Of a DNA stretch of 64,000 bases, positions 32,365 to 40,332 are shown one piece after another. The translations under genes and the position numbers were made by a program. The DNA lies in NCBI GenBank assembly GCA_038238915.1, contig JBBSFH010000002.1, positions 166,190 through 230,189 on the forward strand. Direction: 5' to 3'. The first letter of the stretch is position 1, and the number at the start of each line of letters is the position of its first letter. The stretch is from JAVVHE01 sp038238915. GTDB taxonomy: Bacteria > Pseudomonadota > Alphaproteobacteria > Sphingomonadales > Sphingomonadaceae. The notes below the pieces were generated by a model that was not told the DNA's origin, did not search any database, and saw nothing but the letters and a program-made list of their open reading frames with translations.

Positions 32365-33723
32365 TTACGCCGCAAGCGCCTCGTCCATCCGGCGCAGTCC
32401 TGCGAGCTTGTCCGCGAACGGTCGCCAGTCGTCGCGGTCGGCGATCGCCGACCAGATGGCTTCGACATCTTCAATCAACATGGTCTGCGGCGCGGACCCG
32501 GACCAATAGGAGTGCACGCGGGCCCCGGCCACCGCCGTGTACGGCGCGAGCGCGGCGGCGAGATCGGTCCATTGCGGCGCCTCGTAACCGGCGGCCGGGC
32601 GGACGCCGCCACGCCAATCGAACCAGAAGCGGTCCAGCGGGGCCTGGGTTTCGGTGAGCGCCCGCTCCATCGCGCGGAGCAACGCGAGATCGGCTGCCGC
32701 CCCCAGTGGGCTCACGCCGAGGCGCGACAGCATCGCGTTGCAGAGTTCGGCCTCGTAGGCGGCGGGGAAGGATTGCAGCGCCGGGAGCAACGCTTCCGCC
32801 CCGGCGAGGGGACGCAGCGATTTGGCGAGCTGGAGCAGGTTCCACTGGATCGCCTCAGGCTGGCGCGCATAGGAATAGAGGCCTGCGTGATCGAAATAGG
32901 CGGCGGTGAAGCCCGCGTCCCAAGTGGGGAGGAAGCGCCACGGGCCATAATCGAAGCTTTCTCCCGTGACGTTGATATTGTCCGAATTGAGCACGCCGTG
33001 GACGAACCCCGCCGCCATCAGCCGCGCGGTGGTGCGCGCGGTGGCGGCGACGGTGTGCGCGAGGAGCGCGGCGGGATCGGCATCGTGCGCGCGGTGCAAC
33101 TCGCGCCGCACGTAGGCCACCAGTTGGGCGAGGTTTTCGTGTTCGCCCAGAAACGCCAAGCGCTGGAAGGTGCCGATGCGGATGTGGCCGTGGCTCAGTC
33201 GCACGAGGACGGCCGAGCGGGTGGGGCTGGGTTCGTCGCCGCGGTGCAGCGCCTCGCCCGTTTCGACGATCGAGAGCGTGCGGCTGGTGGGGACGCCGAG
33301 CGCGCCCAGCATCGCGGTGGCGAGCGCCTCGCGCACCGCGCCCTTGAGCGTGAGGCGACCGTCGCCCGCGCGGCTCCAGGGAGTCTGGCCGGAGCCCTTG
33401 GTGCCCAAATCGAGCAGACGGCCGTCGTTGGCGCGATACTGCGCGTAGAGGAACCCGCGCCCGTCGCCGAGGTCGGGATTGTAGTGGCGAAACTGGTGGC
33501 CGTGATAGCGCAGCGCGAGCGGTTGGGGCAGACTGCCGGGGACGGGATCGAAGCGCGCCATGCGGCTCACCCACTGGTCCTCGGTCAGGCTATCGAGGCC
33601 GATTTCGGCGGCGGCGTCATCGTTGCGATAGCGCAGCCGGTGTTCCGGGAAGCGCGCGGGGGCGACGGGATCGTAGAACTCGGGACCGAGCTGCAGAATC
33701 GCGCGCGAAGGTTCGGGGGTCAT
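32365..33723 (-). CDS. selO: protein adenylyltransferase SelO (YdiU family)
   Basis: A pseudokinase-fold enzyme that transfers AMP to Ser/Thr/Tyr of target proteins, linked to redox stress. ATG 33723 gives 452 residues; an in-frame ATG at 33777 would overlap the divergent hydrolase. Motifs: LRYHGHQFRHYNPDLGDGRG near 71, the nucleotide-binding KGSGQTPWSRAGDGRLTLKG near 108, and the catalytic VHGVLNSDNINVTGESFDYG near 245 holding the Asn and Asp that bind metal. The C-terminus ends AGLRRMDEALAA and seems about 30 residues shorter than E. coli SelO, so the redox-active C-terminal cysteine is absent. Confidence 0.9.
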   Translation of the reverse strand: MTPEPSRAILQLGPEFYDPVAPARFPEHRLRYRNDDAAAEIGLDSLTEDQWVSRMARFDPVPGSLPQPLALRYHGHQFRHYNPDLGDGRGFLYAQYRANDGRLLDLGTKGSGQTPWSRAGDGRLTLKGAVREALATAMLGALGVPTSRTLSIVETGEALHRGDEPSPTRSAVLVRLSHGHIRIGTFQRLAFLGEHENLAQLVAYVRRELHRAHDADPAALLAHTVAATARTTARLMAAGFVHGVLNSDNINVTGESFDYGPWRFLPTWDAGFTAAYFDHAGLYSYARQPEAIQWNLLQLAKSLRPLAGAEALLPALQSFPAAYEAELCNAMLSRLGVSPLGAAADLALLRAMERALTETQAPLDRFWFDWRGGVRPAAGYEAPQWTDLAAALAPYTAVAGARVHSYWSGSAPQTMLIEDVEAIWSAIADRDDWRPFADKLAGLRRMDEALAA

Positions 33724-33769
33724 GTGGTCCCCAATGGACGGCGTGGGGGCGGGGGTGCAAACGGGTACC

Positions 33770-34627
33770 ATGTTCACCGATCGCTTTTACCAATCCGCCG
33801 ACGGGTTACGGCTCCATTATCGCGACTATCCGGGGGCGGCTGACCGACCGGCGGTGCTGTGCCTGCATGGGCTGACGCGTAACGCGCGCGATTTCGAGGG
33901 GGTGGCGGCGCGGCTGGCGGTGGCGGGGTGGCGGGTGATCGTGCCCGACATCCGCGGGCGGGGCGCGAGCGACCCGGCATCCGATCCCGCAACGTACGCC
34001 TTGCCGATTTATCTGGCCGACATGGACGCGCTGAGCGCGACTGCGGGGTTCGATCAGGCGGTGCACATCGGCACATCGATGGGGGCGCTGCTGACAATGC
34101 TCACGGCGGCGGCGCGGCCGGGGCGGGTGGCGGGAGCGTGCCTGAACGACATCGGGCCGGTGATCGAGATCGCTGGCCTGGAGCGGATCGCGGGATATCT
34201 GGGGCGGACGGGGCCGTTCGAGGACTGGACGGCGGCGGCGGCGGCGATCGCGGCGACAGATCGGCCGACGTTCCCGGCATATGGCGCGAGCGATTGGGCG
34301 CTGCACGCGCGGCGGCGCTTCCGAGACGATGCGGCGGGGATCGTGGCGGACTATGATCCGCAGATCGCGCGGACCTTCTCGATCGACCGGGGGACTGTTG
34401 GGGTGACGCTGTGGCCACTGTTCGAGGCGCTGGCGGGGGTGCCGGTGCTGTCTGTGCGGGGCGAATGTTCGGACCTGTTCACCGCCGGGACGCAGGACGC
34501 GATGGCGGCAAGGGTGCCAGGGATGGACGTGGTTGTGGTGCCTGGCGTGGGTCACGCGCCCAGCATGGAGGAGGCAGAGGCAGTTGAGGCCTTGGACCGG
34601 CTGCTGGTGCGCGTGCGAGCCGGCTGA
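33770..34627 (+). CDS. alpha/beta-fold hydrolase
   Basis: ATG 33770 gives 285 residues beginning MFTDRFYQSADGLRLHYRDY. Typical alpha/beta hydrolase elements follow: the oxyanion strand VLCLHGLTRNARDFEG near residue 28, nucleophile elbow HIGTSMGALL near 100 (Ser in GTSMG), acid in SVRGECSDLF near 236 and catalytic His in PGVGHAPSMEE near 262. The substrate is unknown; the family includes esterases and carbon-carbon hydrolases. It diverges from selO across 46 bases and ends next to the convergent nrsF. Confidence 0.85.
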   Translation: MFTDRFYQSADGLRLHYRDYPGAADRPAVLCLHGLTRNARDFEGVAARLAVAGWRVIVPDIRGRGASDPASDPATYALPIYLADMDALSATAGFDQAVHIGTSMGALLTMLTAAARPGRVAGACLNDIGPVIEIAGLERIAGYLGRTGPFEDWTAAAAAIAATDRPTFPAYGASDWALHARRRFRDDAAGIVADYDPQIARTFSIDRGTVGVTLWPLFEALAGVPVLSVRGECSDLFTAGTQDAMAARVPGMDVVVVPGVGHAPSMEEAEAVEALDRLLVRVRAG

Positions 34628-34639
34628 GCCTAGCTGAGC

Positions 34640-35257
34640 CTACCAGCGCGCCGCGCGGGTGAGCGGCAGCGCGGCGGCAAGCGCGGGGAGCGCAATGCCG
34701 AACGAATGCCAGAGGAGCGCGTGCATCACGCCATCGTTGGGGCAGTGCAGCCCCAGGAACGCCGCCCCCCACGCGCCACCCGCGATCGCCGCTGCCACCG
34801 CCACCCGGCTCGGGTGGGATGGTGCGCCGTGACGCAGCAGAACGCCGAGCGCGAGTGCGGGGGGGACCGAGAAGATGGTGGCGGCAACCACGCAGCGCAG
34901 GCCGAGATCGGGATCGAGATCGCCCATCGGTTCCACGCCCGCCAGCGCCCAGCCCACGCCGAGCGCCGCAAGTGCCAGCAACCCGAGCCACCGCACTCCA
35001 ACGGTACGGCGCGCCGGATCGAGAGCGCGCAGCGCGGTGGCGGTCGCGAGCACGCCGAGCGCGGCGGGAGCGGCGAGCTTCCACCAGAACATGGGTGGCA
35101 TGACGGGCCCGAGATCGGGGCGGGCAAGGCCGAGCACGAGGATCAGCACCGCCTCGATCGCGGCGACGCCGAGCAGCACGCCGAATTCGCGCGAAGCACG
35201 GCGCGGCCGGACAGGCGGGAGATCGGCGGCGAGGCGATCGATCAGGGCATCAGCCAT
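34640..35257 (-). CDS. nrsF: NrsF-type membrane anti-sigma factor (DUF1109)
   Basis: A 205-residue protein with about six hydrophobic segments, starting MADALIDRLAADLPPVRP. The cytoplasmic N-terminal helix LIDRLAADLPPVRPR is the DUF1109/NrsF signature, and the rest is the polytopic membrane part with conserved Cys and His in GLHCPNDGVMHALLWH near residue 173. NrsF proteins hold a SigF-type ECF sigma factor at the membrane and release it on metal or oxidant stress. The start overlaps the end of the sigma gene by eight bases, the expected arrangement. Confidence 0.85.
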   Translation of the reverse strand: MADALIDRLAADLPPVRPRRASREFGVLLGVAAIEAVLILVLGLARPDLGPVMPPMFWWKLAAPAALGVLATATALRALDPARRTVGVRWLGLLALAALGVGWALAGVEPMGDLDPDLGLRCVVAATIFSVPPALALGVLLRHGAPSHPSRVAVAAAIAGGAWGAAFLGLHCPNDGVMHALLWHSFGIALPALAAALPLTRAARW

Positions 35258-35795
35258 CGGCACGCTCACCCTCCTTATCGTCATTGGCGGCGGTGGCCAG
35301 CTTCGCCAGACCGCGGTGGATGTTGACCTTGACCAGGCTTTCGGACTGGCCGGTGCGCGCGGACGCTTCCTCGATGCTGAACCCCATCAGCTTGACGAGG
35401 CGGATCACCTCGGCCTGCTGTGGCTTGAGCGTGGCGAGCATGGCGGTCAGCACGGTCGCGCTGGTGACCGCGCTTTCGTGGCCTTCGACCGCGAATTCGA
35501 TCGGTGCTGCGCCATCGGGCGCTCGCGCGCTCGAGCGCAGCCGGTCGATCCACTTGTAGCGCGCGATCCCGCTCGCCCAGGCGGCGAACGGCCGCGCGGG
35601 ATCGTAGGTGTGGCGTTTATCGTGGATGGCGATCAGCGCGTCCTGCACGGCATCCTCGACTTGTGCCGGAGGCAAGCGGCGGCGGTAATAGCCGAGCAGC
35701 CACGGGCGAAGCTCACCGAGCAGCCCGCGATACGCGCGGGCGTCGCCGCCCTGCGCAGCCGCCATGAGCGCGCCCCACTGCCGTTTATCCTCCAC
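35250..35795 (-). CDS. sigF: ECF RNA polymerase sigma factor, SigF type
   Basis: A 181-residue group IV sigma factor. Region 2 is visible as YRRRLPPAQVEDAVQDALIAIHDKRHTY (about 38-65) with ASGIARYKWIDRLR after it, and region 4 as LKPQQAEVIRLVKLMGFSIEEASARTGQSESLVKVNIHRGL near 122. Pairing with the DUF1109 anti-sigma and lying just downstream of msrB and msrA suggests control of oxidative methionine damage repair, as known for SigF/NrsF systems in other proteobacteria. It likely shares a transcript with the msr genes (46-base gap). Confidence 0.87.
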   Translation of the reverse strand: MEDKRQWGALMAAAQGGDARAYRGLLGELRPWLLGYYRRRLPPAQVEDAVQDALIAIHDKRHTYDPARPFAAWASGIARYKWIDRLRSSARAPDGAAPIEFAVEGHESAVTSATVLTAMLATLKPQQAEVIRLVKLMGFSIEEASARTGQSESLVKVNIHRGLAKLATAANDDKEGERADG

Positions 35796-35840
35796 TCAGG
35801 CGGTATGGCGGGCGCATCGGACCGGCGCAAGCGGCGCGAC

Positions 35841-36497
35841 TCACCCACGGCGCACGTCGGCCGGGCTCTCTCCCCAGATCGAACGCAGCGCGGCATCGCG
35901 GCCGCAGCCGATGCGATAAGCCCCGTACTGGACGGGGTTCTTGTCGTGATAATCCTGATGATAGCCCTCGGCGGGATAGAAGGTTGTGACCGCGCGAATT
36001 TCGGTGGCGACAGGCTTGCCGTGGAAACGCGGCATGTGCGCGACGACCTGTTTGGACGCCTGCGCGATGCGCATCTGATCGGGGCTGAGCACGAAGATCG
36101 CGGTTTTATACTCGTCGCCCCGGTCGCAGAACGTGCCGCCCGCGTCGGTCGGATCGATCATGTGCCAATAGGCATCGACCACGTGCGCGTAACTGATCTT
36201 GGTGGGATCGTAGACAACCTTGATCCCCTCGCGGTGGCCGGTCTGGCCGCTCGAGACATCCTCGTAGCTCGGATGCGGGACATGGCCACCGATATAGCCG
36301 ACGGTCATCGAGACGATGCCCGGCAGGCGATTGAAATCGGTTTCGCTCGACCAGAAGCAGCCGCCCGCGAAGATCGCGGTTTCGGTATGCGCGGGGGTGC
36401 GCGGGGGAGTCGTGGCTGCGCCACCGGCAGCGGTGACGGCGACGGTGCCGAGCGCGGTGAGGATCGCGGCGGCGAACAGGGTGCGGTTGCGGATCAT
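35841..36497 (-). CDS. msrA: peptide methionine sulfoxide reductase MsrA, exported form
   Basis: Reduces the S-form of methionine sulfoxide in proteins. ATG 36497 gives 218 residues with a Sec-type signal peptide (RTLFAAAILTALGTVAVTAA), so it works in the periplasm. The active site GGCFWSSE is near residue 47 and the following VGYIGGHVPHPSYEDVSSGQTGHREG and HDPT-type region IDPTDAGGTFCDRGDEYKT are standard. YHQDY near 190 closes the site. It follows msrB by ten bases. The longer frame upstream crosses msrB and is not used. Confidence 0.93.
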   Translation of the reverse strand: MIRNRTLFAAAILTALGTVAVTAAGGAATTPPRTPAHTETAIFAGGCFWSSETDFNRLPGIVSMTVGYIGGHVPHPSYEDVSSGQTGHREGIKVVYDPTKISYAHVVDAYWHMIDPTDAGGTFCDRGDEYKTAIFVLSPDQMRIAQASKQVVAHMPRFHGKPVATEIRAVTTFYPAEGYHQDYHDKNPVQYGAYRIGCGRDAALRSIWGESPADVRRG

Positions 36498-36507
36498 GGG
36501 TTTCTTC

Positions 36508-37023
36508 TCAGGCCTTGGCTGGGGTGAAGCGGAGCGCAACGCCGTTGATGCAGTGGCGTTTGCCGGTTGGCGCGGGACCATCGTCGAAGATATGACCGAG
36601 GTGCCCGCCGCAGCGCGCGCAATGTTCCTCGACGCGAGCCATGAACAGGCTGGTATCGGTCCTGGTCTGCGTGCCGCGCGGGAGAGCGGCGTAGAAACTG
36701 GGCCAGCCCGTTCCGCTCTCAAACTTGGTGCGGCTATCATAGACCGGCAAGGCGCAGCCCGCGCAAACGAAGGTACCGTGACGGTGTTCGTTCAGAAGCG
36801 GGCTTGTGCCGGAGCGCTCGGTATCCTCGTGGCGGAGCACCTCATAGGCGGGGGGCGACAGGCGTTTACGCCATTCGGCGTCGGGCAACGTGAGCGGGAA
36901 GCGCGCGGGCAAGGCCGCGCGCGCGCCGGGCAAGCGCGTGGCGAGAAGGCCCGCGCCGAGCGCTGCGGCGCTGGCGAGAAGGGTACGACGGTTCAATTGG
37001 GGCTCCGTGGCGTGTTGGGTCAC
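36508..37023 (-). CDS. msrB: peptide methionine-R-sulfoxide reductase MsrB with Tat signal
   Basis: Reduces the R-form of methionine sulfoxide. The 171-residue precursor begins with a twin-arginine leader, NRRTLLASAAALGAGLL, so export is through Tat. Zinc-binding pairs CAGC (near 88) and CARC (near 136), the core TGWPSFYAAL near 107, and the catalytic cysteine in GKRHCINGVALRF near the end match MsrB. It heads the msrB-msrA-sigF-nrsF run on the minus strand. With msrA it would repair both epimers outside the cytoplasm. Confidence 0.93.
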   Translation of the reverse strand: MTQHATEPQLNRRTLLASAAALGAGLLATRLPGARAALPARFPLTLPDAEWRKRLSPPAYEVLRHEDTERSGTSPLLNEHRHGTFVCAGCALPVYDSRTKFESGTGWPSFYAALPRGTQTRTDTSLFMARVEEHCARCGGHLGHIFDDGPAPTGKRHCINGVALRFTPAKA

Positions 37024-37212
37024 ACATCCCTATTCGTCGGGGATCGGAAAAGGTTTCAGCCTGATTGTCCGCGTAACGGCGATCGCTTCGCGCAAATCCG
37101 CGACGCTGTCGGCGCGATCCACGCGCCAACGCTGTGGGTTAAGCCCTCGGTTGCGACTCCGGTGCTGGCGTTGGTGCCCGAAAAGGCTCCTGAAGCGTAA
37201 AGCCGTTGCGTG

Positions 37213-37245
37213 ACGAACGCGTTCGGCTAATGTCGGCGCGTTCGT
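37213..37245. repeat. inverted repeat in the msrB / TPR-gene spacer
   Basis: ACGAACGCG at 37213 and CGCGTTCGT ending at 37245 are exact inverted arms separated by 15 bases. They lie in the about 300-base divergent gap between msrB and the TPR gene. Either a regulatory dyad or an RNA hairpin; the rest of the gap (37024-37325) shows no gene. Confidence 0.4.
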
Positions 37246-37325
37246 TCAGGCGGTGGCCACGCGCCGGAGCGAAACCATGCCGAAGCCCGCAATACTTAAT
37301 CCTTAGAACGAGGGATCGATACGCA

Positions 37326-38447
37326 ATGATGTCACGCCTCCGCCACGGCCTTTTCGCCGCGCTTCTTGTCGGCACTCCGATGTTTGCCGCGCTCCCTGCT
37401 GCCGCGCAGGCGGTGTCCAAGGGCGTGGGTATTCCGCTCGAACAGGCGCGCCGGATTGCGCGCGGGCCTGCCGCGATCGCGCAGGTCAACGCGGCGCGCT
37501 CGGCTGCGAAAACACCCGCCGAGCGCACCAAGGTCGCGCAGATGGCGGCGTTCGTCTACGCCAATTCGGGGCAGTATGCCGCAGCGGCGCAGCAACTCGA
37601 AACGATCGGTGCCGGGCCGCGCATGCTCGCGCCCTATTATTATCGCGCAGGCCAGTACGATAAGGCAATTGAACTCGCCAAGCGCGCCGGGGGGCCGGAC
37701 ATGCAGGTCGTCGTCGCGCAATCTTACTTGAAGAAGGGGGATAAGCGCGGCGCGGCCGGTGTTTATCAGCAGTTGATCCGCTCGAGCGGTCCGCGCATGG
37801 AATGGCTCGACAATCTGGCGAGCCTGCAGTTCAGCTTCGACAAGGCCGCTTACCTGAGCACCGTGCGCCAGATGATCAAGATCGATCCGTCACCCGCACG
37901 CTACAAGGCGCTGCTCTTTAACTTGAAGCAGCAGAATATGAGCGATCAGGCGCGCCTCATCATGTACCAGCTGATGCGCCAGACGGGTAACTTGACCGAG
38001 CCCGCCGACGTGCAGGAGATGAGCAAGCTCGCGATCATTGGCGGGCAACCTGGCGTTGCACTGCTCGCACTCCAGGATGCGCAGAAAGCCAATGTGGTCA
38101 GCCCGAGCGATCCGATGACCGCCAAGCTGGTGCAGGCATCGAGTCAGCGCTCGGCAGCGGCGGTGGCGGCGGTCCCGCACCTGCCGGCGACGCCCGCAGG
38201 CCGCATGGAGGCGGGTAATGCGCTGTTCGGATCGAACCAGTATCCCGCCGCCGCGCAGGCCTACGCGCAGGTGGCTGCCTCCAACGCGCCAATCGCGGAT
38301 CAGGCGCGCGTACTCAAGGGGATCGCGCAGGTTCGCGCGGGCGACAGCAATGGCGGTCGCGCAACGTTCGACAGCGTGGCCAAGGGCAGTGCTTTCTACG
38401 ATGTGGCCCAACTCTGGTCGCTCTACGCGAGCACGCACAAGGGGTGA
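37326..38447 (+). CDS. exported tetratricopeptide-repeat-like protein
   Basis: ATG 37326, behind GAGGG, gives 373 residues with a clear signal peptide (HGLFAALLVGTPMFAALPAAAQA). The mature part is helical with TPR-like units, for example VYANSGQYAAAAQQLETIG, YYRAGQYDKAIELAKRAG, SYLKKGDKRGAAGVYQQLI and LFGSNQYPAAAQAYAQVA. Such proteins act as periplasmic scaffolds; no enzyme motif is seen. Repeat phase is irregular in the middle (about residues 170-260). A start at 37206 would add a basic, non-signal segment and is less likely. A small membrane protein gene follows. Confidence 0.8.
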   Translation: MMSRLRHGLFAALLVGTPMFAALPAAAQAVSKGVGIPLEQARRIARGPAAIAQVNAARSAAKTPAERTKVAQMAAFVYANSGQYAAAAQQLETIGAGPRMLAPYYYRAGQYDKAIELAKRAGGPDMQVVVAQSYLKKGDKRGAAGVYQQLIRSSGPRMEWLDNLASLQFSFDKAAYLSTVRQMIKIDPSPARYKALLFNLKQQNMSDQARLIMYQLMRQTGNLTEPADVQEMSKLAIIGGQPGVALLALQDAQKANVVSPSDPMTAKLVQASSQRSAAAVAAVPHLPATPAGRMEAGNALFGSNQYPAAAQAYAQVAASNAPIADQARVLKGIAQVRAGDSNGGRATFDSVAKGSAFYDVAQLWSLYASTHKG

Positions 38448-38508
38448 CGTGTGGCTTGATGCGAAGCCGGGCCGGGAGTATCTTGGTGTGGCTTTGAAGG
38501 ACGTGCGT

Positions 38509-38751
38509 ATGCGCTGGTTCAAGCCAATTGGGATCGTGTTTCGTCCGGCCTCTATCGCTGGCTGGGCGATCAGTCTGCTCGTGCTGGCACTGTGCCTGAA
38601 CGTCTTTGTTGGGGTCGATGCGCGGTCCCACTCGGTCTCGGACACGCTATACGGCGTATTTCCGTATTGGGTGCCGACGCTGCTCGCGTGGTTGTGGCTT
38701 GCTCGCCGGACAAGTGAGCCGTCGCCCTATTCCGATCGTAGCTCAGCGTAG
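38509..38751 (+). CDS. small membrane protein of unknown function, two transmembrane segments
   Basis: ATG 38509 with GAAGGA upstream gives 80 residues: MRWFKPIGIVFRPASIAGW leads into a first hydrophobic helix (ISLLVLALCLNVFVGV) and, after a short loop RSHSVSDTLYGVFPY, a second (VPTLLAWLWLA). The loop aromatic and charged residues look constrained, which argues for a real gene. No domain recognised. It sits 61 bases after the TPR gene and could share its message; a terminator follows at 38809. Confidence 0.65.
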   Translation: MRWFKPIGIVFRPASIAGWAISLLVLALCLNVFVGVDARSHSVSDTLYGVFPYWVPTLLAWLWLARRTSEPSPYSDRSSA

Positions 38752-38808
38752 ACTGCGGTTGCGGGACGGCTTGCGTCTCGGGGTGGCATCGTGCATATGG
38801 CGCGCTCG

Positions 38809-38835
38809 GCGGGGCCATTCGGCCCCGCTATTTTC
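38809..38835 (+). terminator. intrinsic terminator before rpsF
   Basis: GCGGGGCC, loop ATTC, GGCCCCGC, then TATTTTCGTTT. The stem is perfect and the T-rich tail is present, so it should end transcripts from the TPR/small membrane protein genes before the ribosomal operon. Confidence 0.8.
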
Positions 38836-38845
38836 GTTTGCGAAA

Positions 38846-38885
38846 GCCGGAGGGGCGGTGCCAGCGTGGCCCGCCAGCGATCGGC
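38846..38885 (+). promoter_or_regulatory. possible structured leader of the rpsF operon
   Basis: Nested pairs GCCG/CGGC and GGCGG/CCGCC fold this stretch just before the rpsF ribosome site (AATGAGG). S6-S18 operons of many bacteria carry a leader bound by S6:S18 for feedback; the position fits, but the diagnostic details were not checked. Confidence 0.3.
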
Positions 38886-38896
38886 AATGAGGTACG

Positions 38897-39385
38897 ATGC
38901 CCTTTTACGAACATATATTTCTGGCGCGCCAGGATCTGGCGCAGGCGCAGATCGAGACGCTGAGCGAAGGCTTTTCCAAGATTATCGAGGAAGGCGGCGG
39001 CCGCGTCGTCAAGACCGAGCTTTGGGGCCTGCGCACGATCGCCTACCGGATCGCTAAGAACCGCAAGGCGCATTATGTGATGCTGGCGATCGATGCGCCC
39101 GCGCCCGCTCTGCACGAACTCGAACGGCAGGTGTCGCTGAACGAGGACGTGATCCGCTTTCTGACACTCAAGGTCGACGCGATCGATATCGAGCCGTCGC
39201 CGATGATGCGCCGCGACCGCGATCGTGAAGGCAGCCGCGAGGGCCGTGGCGATCGTGATGGCCGCGACCGGGATCGGGGCGACCGGGATCGTGGCGGCGA
39301 ACGCGGCGGCGACAGGGATCGCGGCGGCGATCGCGATCGTGGTGCGCCGCGCGCCGAACGTGCACCTCAGCCGGTGGAGGCATAA
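38897..39385 (+). CDS. rpsF: 30S ribosomal protein S6 with Arg/Asp-rich tail
   Basis: S6 binds the central domain of 16S rRNA together with S18. The first about 100 residues are ordinary S6: PFYEHIFLARQDLAQAQIE, WGLRTIAYRIAKNRKAHYVM and LNEDVIRFLTLKVD. From about residue 103 to 150 runs a low-complexity tail of Arg, Asp and Gly (units such as RDRGG), making 162 residues in all, longer than the E. coli protein. Such tails are common in alphaproteobacterial S6 but variable. It heads rpsF-rpsR-rplI with an AATGAGG ribosome site. Confidence 0.96.
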   Translation: MPFYEHIFLARQDLAQAQIETLSEGFSKIIEEGGGRVVKTELWGLRTIAYRIAKNRKAHYVMLAIDAPAPALHELERQVSLNEDVIRFLTLKVDAIDIEPSPMMRRDRDREGSREGRGDRDGRDRDRGDRDRGGERGGDRDRGGDRDRGAPRAERAPQPVEA

Positions 39386-39610
39386 ATGGCCCGCGCATTT
39401 TTCCGTCGTCGCAAGTCCTGCCCGTTTTCGGGCAAGGATGCGCCGATCATCGATTACAAGGACGTGCGCCTTCTGCAGGGCTTCGTCTCCGAGCGCGGCA
39501 AGATCGTGCCGTCGCGCATCACCGCCGTCTCGGGCAAGAAGCAGCGCGAACTTTCGACCGCGATCAAGCGCGCCCGCCACATCGGCCTCCTGCCCTATCT
39601 GGTGAAGTAA
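39386..39610 (+). CDS. rpsR: 30S ribosomal protein S18
   Basis: A 74-residue protein, ARAFFRRRKSCPFSGKDAP at the start and RARHIGLLPYLVK at the end, both diagnostic for S18. The ATG directly follows the rpsF TAA with no gap, so translation is coupled. Partners S6 and L9 flank it, as in nearly all bacteria. Confidence 0.97.
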   Translation: MARAFFRRRKSCPFSGKDAPIIDYKDVRLLQGFVSERGKIVPSRITAVSGKKQRELSTAIKRARHIGLLPYLVK

Positions 39611-39613
39611 GCC

Positions 39614-40204
39614 ATGGACGTTATTCTGTTGGAGCGGGTGGAAAAGCTCGGCCGTATCGGCGAGATCGTTGCGGTGAAGCCCGGCTTCGCACGCAATTTT
39701 CTGCTGCCACGCGGCAAGGCGCTGCGCGCCACCGAAGCAAACAAGAAGCGCTTCGAATCCGATCGCACGCGGATCGAGGCGGATAACGCCACGCGCCGTA
39801 CCCACGCCGAGGAGGAGAGCAAGGTGCTCGATGGGCGCAAGCTCGTCATGATCCGCCAGGCGTCGGCGGTGGGGCAACTGTATGGATCGGTCACCGCGCG
39901 CGATCTCGCCGAGGCGCTCGATGCTGATGGCGTCAAAGTCCCGCGCAACGCGATCGTGCTCGACAAGCCGATCAAAACGCTGGGTCTGCACGACGTGCGT
40001 GTCTCGCTGCATCCGGAAGTGTCCGTTACGGTCAAACTCAACATCGCGCGTTCGCCCGAGGAAGCAGAGCTTCAGGCTGCGGGTGTCGATATTGCGGCAG
40101 CCGCCTTCGAACGCGACGAGGCGGGTTTCACCGAGGACTATGATCCCAACGCCGAGCCGGGCGCGACTGCGGAAACGGCAGTGGCTGTGGCTGTGGCTGC
40201 GTAA
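39614..40204 (+). CDS. rplI: 50S ribosomal protein L9
   Basis: L9 is an elongated protein bound near the L1 stalk that helps keep reading frame. The N-terminal domain MDVILLERVEKLGRIGEIVAVKPGFARNFLLP pattern is visible with a connecting helix and the C-terminal domain (ARDLAEALDADGVKVPR, HDVRVSLHPEVSVTV). Its 196 residues exceed the usual 150 because of an Ala/Glu-rich C-terminal extension after about residue 150, as often seen in this class. It starts three bases after rpsR. Confidence 0.96.
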   Translation: MDVILLERVEKLGRIGEIVAVKPGFARNFLLPRGKALRATEANKKRFESDRTRIEADNATRRTHAEEESKVLDGRKLVMIRQASAVGQLYGSVTARDLAEALDADGVKVPRNAIVLDKPIKTLGLHDVRVSLHPEVSVTVKLNIARSPEEAELQAAGVDIAAAAFERDEAGFTEDYDPNAEPGATAETAVAVAVAA

Positions 40205-40332
40205 ATAATCGTTCTGCAAGGCTGCAAGAAAGCCTCGGAAACGGGGGTTGTTGCGGTTGGTATTGATGGACCTGTCTGATAGCGCGCGGCCAATATCGGT
40301 TGGTCGTTCGCCGTTTTGCAGGGATTACCTTC

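Noticed and set aside
32512..33843. Plus-strand ORF of 443 codons opposite selO
   Set aside because: SelO motifs are unambiguous on the minus strand; the plus frame is a GC-driven shadow.
34875..36527. Plus-strand ORF of 550 codons over nrsF, sigF and msrA
   Set aside because: Three recognisable genes lie on the other strand; this translation has no coherent domain.
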